Assembly (NCBI GenBank): GCA_934546725.1
Contig: CAKTED010000067.1
Coordinates: 1 to 7,416, forward strand
DNA from: an uncultured Oscillospiraceae bacterium
GTDB lineage: Bacteria; Bacillota; Clostridia; Oscillospirales; Oscillospiraceae
DNA: 7,416 bases
Reading direction: 5' to 3'
Numbering within the stretch: position 1 is the first letter of the stretch; each line of letters opens with the position of its first letter. The notes beneath the pieces were generated by a model. The model did not search any database. It saw only the letters and a list, made by a program, of their open reading frames with translations, and was not told where the DNA came from. The position numbers were made by a program, and so were the translations under genes. Below, piece by piece: positions 1 through 5,848 of this stretch.

Positions 1-1380
1 CTCCAGTGCGTCATAATCCCGCTGCCGCCCGCGCTCGCTCCCGGGCTGAGCCATATTGTCCGCCCGGAACAGCTCAATAAGCTCAAAAAACGTCTCCGCG
101 CCAAATCTGTTCAGCCGCCGCTTTACTGTTCTCCGCTCCACGGGTATCGGTGCGCCGTGCGCTCCGATGAGCGTCAGCACCCTGTCGCGCAGCGCATTAT
201 CAAAGCGCAGGCAGCTCATTATCTGCCCAGATATTTCCATGCCGCGTTTTTCATGACCGTAAAAATGCCCGCTGCCGTCCCCATCCATTGAAAAGCAGTC
301 CGGCTTGCCCACGTCGTGCAGCAGCGCGGCCCAGCGAAGCGCAGGCTCCGGCGGAGTATTTTCAAGCGCCGTTACGCTGTGCTCCCAGACGTCGAAACAG
401 TGGTGAGCATTATGCTGCTTAAAACCGAACATCGGCGCTATCTCGGGCATTACGACAGACAAAACCTCCGCATATCGCCGCAAAACGGCGGCGGCATTTT
501 TGCCGCAGAGCAGCTTTGTAAGCTCCTCCCTCACCCGTTCCGCCGCAATATCGCTCAGAAGCTCGCGCCTGTCCACCGCTGCCCGCGCCGTATTCTCCTC
601 AAGCTCAAAGCCGAGCGTGGCGGAAAAGCGAATCGCGCGCAATATGCGCAGAGCGTCCTCCTCAAAGCGGCGGTCAGGCACACCGACGCAGCGGATAAGC
701 CCCGCGCGAATATCGCCCGTCCCGCCGAAGCGGTCAACAAGCCCTTTTCCCGGGCAATATGCCAGTGCGTTCATCGTAAAATCACGGCGGCCGAGGTCCT
801 CGCTCAGCTTTTCCGTAAAGCGCACGCTGTCCGGGTGGCGCTTATCGCTGTATCCTCCGTCCACGCGGTACGTTGTTATCTCCAGCGGCATGTCGTTTAC
901 AAGGACGGTCACCGTTCCGTGCTTCAGCCCGGTCTCGATTACGCGAAATCCCTCAAAGGCCCGTTCCGTCTCCTCCGGCAGCGCGCTCGTCGTCATATCC
1001 CAGTCCTTCGGCGCTGCTCCCATCACAAGGTCGCGCACGCAGCCGCCGACGAGCCACGCCTCATACCCGGCGGCTTCAAGCATACCAAGCGCCGTCTTCG
1101 CCTGCGGAGCAATTTCAAAGCCGCACCCGCCCGAGGCATCAAGTCCGGCAAGGGAAAGCTTTTCGCTTCGGGACAGGCGCTTTATCGCGGCCTCGCGGCG
1201 CAGAGCTGCGGGCTTATCCCCGCACGCCTCGCAATACACCAGCTCAACGGGGCCGCGTCCGCGCGTATATTTCGCCCCGCGGCCCGAGTTATGCGCGCCG
1301 AGTCTTCGCTCAATATCATCCGTCGAGCCGGTATAGAGCGTATTGTCCGCGCAGCGCAGAATATATACCATACAGTTCAT
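1..1380 (-). CDS. GIY-YIG domain fused to HD-domain CCA-adding tRNA nucleotidyltransferase (3' end outside window)
   Basis: The C-terminal enzyme adds or repairs the 3' CCA end of tRNAs from CTP and ATP in the cytoplasm. Translating the minus strand gives 460 uninterrupted codons that run off the left edge. Residues 1-78 form a GIY-YIG module: VYIL (5-8), LYTGST (15-20), ERR (24-26), HNSGRGAKYT (30-39) and REAAIKRLSR (62-71), so the usual Tyr, Arg and Glu positions are present. From about residue 85 comes the class II nucleotidyltransferase: LVGGCVRD (110-117), the metal-binding D-W-D (126-128), RRDFTMNAL (198-206) and EDALRILRAIRF (241-252). The HD domain shows LLHDVGKP (353-360) and HFYGHE (372-377), as in clostridial CCA enzymes. 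About 50-70 C-terminal residues are probably missing (estimate). The start at 1380 has AGGTGA at 1392-1397; Met4 is an alternative. It is transcribed separately from the genes upstream. The domain calls are firm; the role of the nuclease-type domain is unknown. Confidence 0.93.
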   Translation of the reverse strand, partial: MNCMVYILRCADNTLYTGSTDDIERRLGAHNSGRGAKYTRGRGPVELVYCEACGDKPAALRREAAIKRLSRSEKLSLAGLDASGGCGFEIAPQAKTALGMLEAAGYEAWLVGGCVRDLVMGAAPKDWDMTTSALPEETERAFEGFRVIETGLKHGTVTVLVNDMPLEITTYRVDGGYSDKRHPDSVRFTEKLSEDLGRRDFTMNALAYCPGKGLVDRFGGTGDIRAGLIRCVGVPDRRFEEDALRILRAIRFSATLGFELEENTARAAVDRRELLSDIAAERVREELTKLLCGKNAAAVLRRYAEVLSVVMPEIAPMFGFKQHNAHHCFDVWEHSVTALENTPPEPALRWAALLHDVGKPDCFSMDGDGSGHFYGHEKRGMEISGQIMSCLRFDNALRDRVLTLIGAHGAPIPVERRTVKRRLNRFGAETFFELIELFRADNMAQPGSERGRQRDYDALE

Positions 1381-1420
1381 TTTTCCGCAATTCACCTGCC
1401 GCATTTCATTCTATGATACA

Positions 1421-1450
1421 AATATAACCGCTTACGCGCAATAAAATCAA
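1421..1450 (-). promoter_or_regulatory. Probable sigma-A promoter of the GIY-YIG/CCA enzyme gene
   Basis: On the minus strand, TTGATT (1445-1450) and TATATT (1421-1426) are separated by 18 bases and lie about 40 bases upstream of the start codon at 1380. The -35 matches consensus at four of six positions and the -10 at five of six. It sits just downstream of the hairpin that ends the previous operon, as expected for an independent transcription unit. This is a pattern match only. Confidence 0.4.
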
Positions 1451-1453
1451 GCA

Positions 1454-1500
1454 CAAAATGCCGGTACAGACGCGATCAGCGCATCCGTACCGGCATTTTG
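1454..1500 (-). terminator. Intrinsic terminator of the MoaF-like operon
   Basis: A perfect 14-bp inverted repeat has arms 1454-1467 and 1487-1500 around a 19-base loop that contains a small GCG/CGC inner pairing. It lies about 40 bases past the stop codon at 1541. On the minus strand the right arm ends in ATTTTG and a T-rich run follows (TTGATTTTATT), so termination of the operon reading leftward is the natural role. The T-tract is interrupted, so efficiency is uncertain. Confidence 0.72.
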
Positions 1501-1540
1501 CATTTTGGCAGTTAAACAGAGACAGGTATGGTAAAGAGCA

Positions 1541-2242
1541 TCAGTCCAGGAACTTTGCGTAGCCGGTTATCATTATGGGATCAAAGCCCTTGCCGAAAAC
1601 GCAGCCGAAGGTCATGCAGCGGTCATAGTCCTGAAGCATGATAACGTGATCCGTGAAAAACGGAGCGCAGACGTTCTTGAGTATATCGCTCTTCATATCA
1701 ACAAGGTAATAGGGTCCGCCAAGCTTTGCGGCCTTATATGCGTTCTCCGCGATTTTTCCGTCGCGGGGAGACCACGCGGCCTTTACGGTCTTATCGGAAA
1801 CGAACTCCTGATTCACATATCTTCCGCATCCGAGCACCCAGCGAACCTTTGTGCCGACCATCTCATCTCCCGCGCAGGAATGGGCAGAAGCGCCCTCAGC
1901 GCCCCTGATCGTGCCGAACACCCAGTCGCCCTCAAGGATCATGGTTACGGCGGAGCTGTTTAGGTCTATCGCCGCAGCATCAAAGCCGAAGCGGACGAAG
2001 TACAGCCCCGGCGCGCACTTGATGCACTCATAGTCAACGAGCCTGCCGTTGAAAAGGACATTGACCCTGCATTTGAAGTCGAGCGTATATTCCTTTCCGT
2101 CCGCCTCGACGGTGAAGGTCTTATCGACCAGCTCGTAGTTATGCGGATAGCGGTACTGGCCTATTCCGTACTGCTCGGCCATATTGGCCATGCTTTCTAT
2201 ATAGACGCCGCCCTCGTCGTAAAAATAATTTCTGGAATTCAT
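1541..2242 (-). CDS. MoaF-like protein, second gene of tandem pair (233 aa)
   Basis: The protein resembles the MoaF family (named for molybdenum cofactor biosynthesis protein F), whose members are built from two small calycin-like beta-barrels; the biochemical function is not settled. The first barrel spans about residues 36-115 (KTFTVEADGKEYTLDF 41-56, VDYECIKCAPGLYFVRF 69-85). The second spans 127-233 (MVGTKVRWVLG 128-138, YYLVDMKSD 178-186, and the family-like end VIMLQDYDRCMTFGCVFG 200-217 before a final GYAKFLD). No signal peptide or membrane segment is visible, so it is probably cytoplasmic. The start at 2242 has an excellent AAAGGAG (complement of 2250-2257) seven bases upstream. It lies 27 bases after the stop of a paralogue, so the two are almost certainly co-transcribed. 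The family call is by eye from the motif pattern; substrate and role are unknown. No other molybdopterin gene is in the window. Confidence 0.75.
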   Translation of the reverse strand: MNSRNYFYDEGGVYIESMANMAEQYGIGQYRYPHNYELVDKTFTVEADGKEYTLDFKCRVNVLFNGRLVDYECIKCAPGLYFVRFGFDAAAIDLNSSAVTMILEGDWVFGTIRGAEGASAHSCAGDEMVGTKVRWVLGCGRYVNQEFVSDKTVKAAWSPRDGKIAENAYKAAKLGGPYYLVDMKSDILKNVCAPFFTDHVIMLQDYDRCMTFGCVFGKGFDPIMITGYAKFLD

Positions 2243-2269
2243 GCTGTATCTCCTTTCCGTATCCCGCCG

Positions 2270-3148
2270 TCAGACCGTATACGCATTATCTGCGTACAGG
2301 ACTTCCTCGGGAAGCTCAACGGGGTTGCCGAAGGAACCGAAGAGGGTGCGGCAGGGAACGATCTTCCCGCCCTCGCCTACGATGCTGCCGAAGGTCCGTC
2401 CGGCATGATACATGCGGTCATAATTCTGAAGGAATATCATGTTGTTGCAGCGGAAAACGGGGCCCTGAAGCATGCGCTCCATAAGCTCCTCCGTCAGGCA
2501 GAAGAGGTACATTTTATCCTTTATTTTGATAACGCGGGTAACGTCGTCATGAGACGGAAGCTTTTCAAAGGGTCCGCCAAGGTTCTGTACGGCCTTACTG
2601 TCATCCGGCCATGTGAGCGTATAATAGTCGGAATCATAGTATTTATGATGCGTCCACATCTCAAAGTTCCAGTGCCACTCTACCGTGGTGCCGACAAGCT
2701 CGCTGCTGAAGCAGTGCCTTCTGAATGGCAGCTCCCTGCCCTCCACCTCGATCGCGCCGAAGTCATACTCGCTCTTCACCAGGAAGGGCAGGCGCTTATT
2801 ATAGCCGATATGGCAGTAAACGCGCGTTACAAGGCGCTGCGTAAGATCGATGACGAAAAGCTCGTTGGCGCGCTTATCGGTATCAAGCGTTTCCACAACG
2901 TCAAAATCTACAAGGTATGTAGTATCGTCGCCCTTGACGCATTCGTAAACGGCCTCTCTCGGCTCTGCTCCGTCAATGCTCCAGGTGCAGGTCTTTTCGC
3001 CGGTAAAGCTCAGGTAATAATCGTACCCGCCGTCCATGATAAATTTGAAGCTCTGCCCGGCAAGCTCGCCGCAATGAGCCTGGCAGAACTGGTTAATGGC
3101 ATAAAACGGGCGCGGATAATCTCTAAGGTTCAAACCGTTCATCTCCAT
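2270..3148 (-). CDS. MoaF-like protein, first gene of tandem pair (292 aa)
   Basis: This is a longer paralogue of the gene downstream. The N-terminal barrel covers about residues 28-135 (LAGQSFKFIMDGG 29-41, YYLSFTGEKTCTWSIDG 44-60, VYECVKGDDTTYLVDFD 67-83, LFVIDLTQRLVTRV 97-110). The C-terminal barrel covers 149-275 (ELVGTTVEWHW 150-160, HHKYYDSDYYTLTW 167-180, KMYLFCLTEE 212-221, NMIFLQNYDRMYHAGRTFG 236-254). The pattern ELVG...W...Y.S..Y...W then YLF...E then D..R....G.IFG is how MoaF proteins read. About 20 extra residues follow the last barrel. No secretion signal or transmembrane segment is seen. The start is ambiguous: Met1 (3148) lacks a Shine-Dalgarno sequence and Met3 (3142) has GGAG directly abutting it. 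A strong promoter lies just upstream. The function is unassigned; a cytoplasmic ligand-binding or small-molecule-modifying role would fit the fold but is inference. Confidence 0.76.
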   Translation of the reverse strand: MEMNGLNLRDYPRPFYAINQFCQAHCGELAGQSFKFIMDGGYDYYLSFTGEKTCTWSIDGAEPREAVYECVKGDDTTYLVDFDVVETLDTDKRANELFVIDLTQRLVTRVYCHIGYNKRLPFLVKSEYDFGAIEVEGRELPFRRHCFSSELVGTTVEWHWNFEMWTHHKYYDSDYYTLTWPDDSKAVQNLGGPFEKLPSHDDVTRVIKIKDKMYLFCLTEELMERMLQGPVFRCNNMIFLQNYDRMYHAGRTFGSIVGEGGKIVPCRTLFGSFGNPVELPEEVLYADNAYTV

Positions 3149-3158
3149 TCTGAATGAT

Positions 3159-3174
3159 ATGGCCGCGAAGCCAT
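3159..3174 (-). promoter_or_regulatory. Small hairpin and overlapping mini-ORF in the leader of the MoaF-like operon
   Basis: The predicted 5' leader can form a short stem ATGGC/GCCAT (arms 3170-3174 and 3159-3163, loop TTCGCG). The ATG in its left arm opens a 12-codon frame including the stop (3174 to 3139) whose TGA overlaps the second in-frame ATG of the downstream gene as ATGA. Since the main gene lacks a normal ribosome site, translational coupling is conceivable. The frame is short and has no ribosome site of its own, so chance is quite possible. Confidence 0.25.
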
Positions 3175-3188
3175 CAATAATTAATTAT

Positions 3189-3217
3189 ATTAAAACATAT
3201 TATTAAACAGCTGTCAA
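3189..3217 (-). promoter_or_regulatory. Strong sigma-A promoter of the MoaF-like operon
   Basis: On the minus strand a perfect TTGACA (3212-3217) is followed after 17 bases by TTTAAT (3189-3194), five of six matches to the consensus -10. The surroundings are very AT-rich. Transcription would start near 3182, giving a leader of about 35 bases before the first MoaF-like start codon. No clear operator palindrome overlaps it, so high-level or constitutive expression is plausible. Confidence 0.78.
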
Positions 3218-3302
3218 TGCTTTCCGGAAAATTTAAGAATGCTAATTAATCGTTTTCATATCAGCATTGTATGTTTGTATGTTTAGCGGACGATTTTTTC
3301 TC

Positions 3303-3332
3303 TTTTCATTTTCCTCCCTCCTGTGCTATACT
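3303..3332 (+). promoter_or_regulatory. Candidate extended -10 promoter upstream of the DUF4317 gene
   Basis: TGCTATACT (TATACT at 3327-3332 with the extended TG at 3324-3325) follows a weak -35, TTTTCA at 3303-3308, at 18 bases. It is the best plus-strand promoter pattern between 3218 and 3652. If used, the DUF4317 transcript would have a leader of about 310 bases containing all five hairpins of the 3378-3558 block. The rest of this intergenic region shows no credible gene. Confidence 0.45.
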
Positions 3333-3377
3333 GTTCAGGCTGACATACATATATTCGGGCGGTGCATATGCCGCATT

Positions 3378-3597
3378 GAGCGTGTCGATAAAGTCGACAC
3401 GCTCTCAAAGAAATGCAAGCATTTCTTTGAAAAGTTGCAGCCCGACGCGCGCACTCGCTACGCTCGCACACTTGCGGGCTGAGAAGAGTTTTTTCCGAGG
3501 TACACGCCCCCGGAAAAAACGAGATTCGATTTTATTCCGTCATCTGCGGATGACGGAACTCTGCGAGGCTATTGCAGCAAGCAAAGCTTTTTCGACA
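3378..3597. repeat. Cluster of five inverted repeats, possibly a dispersed intergenic element
   Basis: Five hairpins follow one another. H1: 11-bp arms 3378-3388/3394-3404, 5-base loop. H2: 12-bp arms 3405-3416/3419-3430, centre AA, abutting H1 with no gap. H3: AGCCCG/CGGGCT arms 3439-3444/3475-3480 around a GC-rich loop containing CTCGCTACGCTCG. H4: 10-bp arms 3488-3497/3511-3520 (GTTTTTTCCG). H5: 10-bp arms 3535-3544/3549-3558, loop TGCG. H1, H2, H4 and H5 are perfect over their arms. The block is loosely bracketed by TGTCGATAAAG (3383-3393) and CTTTTTCGACA (3587-3597), inverted with 10 of 11 matching. No protein-coding pattern is visible. It could be a non-autonomous mobile repeat, a structured leader of the DUF4317 mRNA, or a small RNA; copy number elsewhere in the genome is not visible here. 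Confidence 0.7.
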
Positions 3598-3652
3598 GAC
3601 CGGGGTGGCCCATGCGCCGCACTATCATTATAATGAACAGGAGTTATAAAAA

Positions 3653-4792
3653 ATGAACGATAAGGAAATCGCGGAGATCCGCCGCAGACTCAAGCCGGAC
3701 AAGACGAATATAAACGAAATAATCGGCTGCTATGTAAACGAAAAGCACGAGATCATATCCGAATTCAGCCAGTCGCTGTCGATAACATCCGAAGAAGAGG
3801 CCGGGGCATTTCTCTCGATATTCAGGCGCGCGCTTTCGGGGACGTCCGGGCAGAACCTGATAGACATCGTTTTTTCCACGGAGCAGGTCATGGACAGCGA
3901 CGAGCACCGCCTGCTCAGCGCTCTGCGTTCCTCCGAGCTTAAGGATGATGGGATCATACAGCAGCTCATTGATAAAATAGTTGAACGCACCGAAATGGAC
4001 GGCAATTATCTCATTCTCCTCGCCCACGAGGTTTATGACGTTCCATTTCGCGCAAAGGACGGGCTTTCAAACCGCGACGCATCCTCGCAGACCTTCTCCT
4101 ACATTCTCTGCGCTCTCTGCCCCGTAAAGCTCGCCAAGCCCGCCCTGAGCTACCATGCAGAGCAGAACGAATTTCACAAACGGGATATGGACTGGGTGGT
4201 CGCCGCGCCGGAGCTCGGCTTCATGTTCCCCGCCTTTGACGGTCGCTGCACGAACATACATAACGCGCTTTATTACACAAAGGATACGTCAAAAAGCCAC
4301 GATGACTTCATAGACGCCGTTTTCCACACGGAGCCTCCCCTTCCGGCCGACGTTCAGAAGGAAACGTTTCAGGCCCTCATTGCGGACTCACTCGATTCCG
4401 AGTGCAGCTACGGCGTGGTCCAGGCGGTGCGCGACCACATCTGTGAAAAGCTTGACGATCACAAGGCCTCCGGCGAGGATGAGCCGCTCGTCATAAGCAA
4501 GCGCGACATATCGCGCGTTCTCAGCGACTGCGGCGTATCCGAGGCTGCCGTGGAGGAATTTGAGGCAGGCTATGACAGCGAATACGGCGAGGGCGCGGTG
4601 CTTGACGCAAATATCGTCGCCGACCGCAAAAAATTTGAGCTGCGCACGCCGGACGTTGTCATCCATGTCGCTCCCGACCGCAGCGACCTCGTCCAGACCC
4701 GCGTTATAAACGGCAAAAAATATATTCTTATCCGTGCGGACGACGGAGTTGAGGTAAACGGCGTGAGCATAGACATAAGGTCCGACGAATAA
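3653..4792 (+). CDS. DUF4317 family protein (379 aa)
   Basis: This is a complete, single-domain member of DUF4317, an uncharacterised family I recognise mainly from Clostridia. Typical stretches are MNDKEIAEIRRRLKP (1-15), GCYVNEKHEIISEFSQSL (25-42), LSGTSGQNLIDIVFST (61-76), FSYILCALCPVKLAKPALSY (148-167), WVVAAPELGFMFPAFDGR (181-198) with NALYYTK (204-210), and the C-terminal FELRTPDV followed by YILIRADDGVEVNG (357-370). Length is as expected for the family. There are no transmembrane segments, signal peptide or recognisable catalytic motif; two cysteines sit in the FSYILCALCP segment and one in GCYVNE. The start is supported by AGGAG at 3639-3643, nine bases upstream. It is monocistronic: divergent from the MoaF-like operon and convergent with the next gene, from which a hairpin separates it. 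Cytoplasmic location is inferred. Function is unknown. Confidence 0.93.
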   Translation: MNDKEIAEIRRRLKPDKTNINEIIGCYVNEKHEIISEFSQSLSITSEEEAGAFLSIFRRALSGTSGQNLIDIVFSTEQVMDSDEHRLLSALRSSELKDDGIIQQLIDKIVERTEMDGNYLILLAHEVYDVPFRAKDGLSNRDASSQTFSYILCALCPVKLAKPALSYHAEQNEFHKRDMDWVVAAPELGFMFPAFDGRCTNIHNALYYTKDTSKSHDDFIDAVFHTEPPLPADVQKETFQALIADSLDSECSYGVVQAVRDHICEKLDDHKASGEDEPLVISKRDISRVLSDCGVSEAAVEEFEAGYDSEYGEGAVLDANIVADRKKFELRTPDVVIHVAPDRSDLVQTRVINGKKYILIRADDGVEVNGVSIDIRSDE

Positions 4793-4799
4793 AGCAACA

Positions 4800-4822
4800 G
4801 GGCGCTGCGATTCGCAGCGCCC
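4800..4822. terminator. Shared intrinsic terminator between convergent genes
   Basis: A perfect 10-bp GC-rich stem (GGGCGCTGCG, 4800-4809, with 4813-4822) closes a three-base loop, ATT. It lies seven bases after the DUF4317 stop codon and about 21 bases beyond the stop of the converging gene at 4844. T-rich but broken runs follow on both sides (ATTATATTT on the plus strand, TTGCTTTATT on the minus strand), so it may serve both genes, better on the plus strand. Confidence 0.75.
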
Positions 4823-4843
4823 CGCATTATATTTGAAATTATA

Positions 4844-5797
4844 TCAATAGTTATCGTTGAACAGAAGTCTGCCGTCCTCTGAATAGATCATTCCGCCCCA
4901 AGTATCCGAAAAATCGCTTTTTTCAGGCTCGCATTCGTCGTTCAGGCTCAGCTGATCGATATATGCTCTGTACCGCAGGCCATAGCCGTCCGTCAGCTCA
5001 ACGTACATCTCATAGCTGTCTCCGGGCTTCAGCTCGTGCTTTTCGGAAACCTCGATCGCGGCGCTGAAGCTGTCATCTCCGCCGCCAACCATGCTCACTA
5101 CCTGAGCTGTGTCCGCTTCTCCGCCATTATCCGGCTCCATGGTTCTGCGGCTTATCTCAGCTCCATTAAAGGTCTCCACAAGCTCAGGGCTCTCCGCTCT
5201 GTACGGCAGGCTTCCCTCCCCAATGTCGGCGTACACGGTGCCTTCCACATGCTCGGTATAAACGCCGTCCGCCTTTGTACCCCGGCATGACCCCATAAGG
5301 TTCGCATTTATCGTCGGCAGACAGTCGCGCCCGTAAAACTGCCAGTCAAGCTCCTCTGCCCTTACGTCATCGCCCTCTGTAAACGTAACGCGCTCAACCG
5401 TGCTCATTCTGAAAAGCGGCAGCTTCACGCTGGCCGCATACCGGCCGTCTTCAATCGTCATTTCATATTCCACGCCGTCAGCCGTCAGCGTTGCGACAGT
5501 TTTTTCCGGCGAATACTCTTTGGGAGTCACGTAAAACCGCAGCTCCGCGGTTTCAGTATCAGGATCAACGCTGCGATACTCATAGTCAGTATCGGACAGC
5601 AGACTCGCCTGCTCACTCAGCATGCTGTCGATATTTGAATATATCCCGCTCACGTTCGACTGGATATTATTGATCCTCGAAGCCATATTGATATCATGAT
5701 TATCAAGCCGCTGCTCAAGATCAATTATGCGCACAAGGCACACAATTGCGATAACGCAGGCTATGGCCGCGATTATTTCCGAAAGGTGCTTTTTCAT
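4844..5797 (-). CDS. Single-pass membrane-anchored protein with beta-rich extracytoplasmic region (317 aa)
   Basis: The N terminus has two lysines followed by one hydrophobic helix (about residues 7-25), with no lipobox and no clear signal-peptidase site, so it is probably an uncleaved anchor with the rest outside the cell. Residues 25-66 look like a short coiled coil (DLEQRLDNHD, RINNIQSNVSG, NIDSMLSEQASLL). The remainder is acidic and alternates like beta-strands: ETAELRFYVTPKEYSP (81-96), a YEMTIEDGRYAASVKLPLF segment, SFSAAIEVSEKHELKPGDSY, then YEMYVELTDGYGLRYRAYID. This suggests one or more Ig-like or sandwich domains. The start has a textbook GGAGG (complement of 5805-5809) seven bases upstream. 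It begins 51 bases after the MATE gene with no terminator between, so co-transcription is likely. I recall similar proteins in Oscillospiraceae but know no named family; sensing or cell-envelope roles are guesses. Confidence 0.82.
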   Translation of the reverse strand: MKKHLSEIIAAIACVIAIVCLVRIIDLEQRLDNHDINMASRINNIQSNVSGIYSNIDSMLSEQASLLSDTDYEYRSVDPDTETAELRFYVTPKEYSPEKTVATLTADGVEYEMTIEDGRYAASVKLPLFRMSTVERVTFTEGDDVRAEELDWQFYGRDCLPTINANLMGSCRGTKADGVYTEHVEGTVYADIGEGSLPYRAESPELVETFNGAEISRRTMEPDNGGEADTAQVVSMVGGGDDSFSAAIEVSEKHELKPGDSYEMYVELTDGYGLRYRAYIDQLSLNDECEPEKSDFSDTWGGMIYSEDGRLLFNDNY

Positions 5798-5848
5798 ACG
5801 TATACCTCCATAATTTTTTTACCGGATCATGCCTTACCTGTTGTATAT

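Noticed and set aside
316..1416. Long plus-strand open frame (366 codons), with another at 500-1336
   Set aside because: Both lie entirely opposite the CCA enzyme gene, whose minus-strand frame carries all family motifs. Their translations are arginine- and alanine-rich without recognisable motifs, as expected for antisense shadows in G+C-rich DNA.
2141..3157. Plus-strand open frame of 338 codons opposite the MoaF-like pair
   Set aside because: It spans two genes and their intergenic gap in the opposite direction and has no ribosome site. The minus-strand frames have promoter, terminator and family motifs.
3271..3633. Small plus-strand frames in the 3149-3652 intergenic region
   Set aside because: They lack ribosome sites and read straight through the perfect hairpins, so the reading frame reflects repeats and not a protein.
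3606..3634. Perfect TATAAT (3629-3634) just before the DUF4317 gene as its promoter
   Set aside because: The transcript would start inside or at the AGGAG ribosome site (3639-3643), and the -35 position, TGGCCC, matches only three of six bases.
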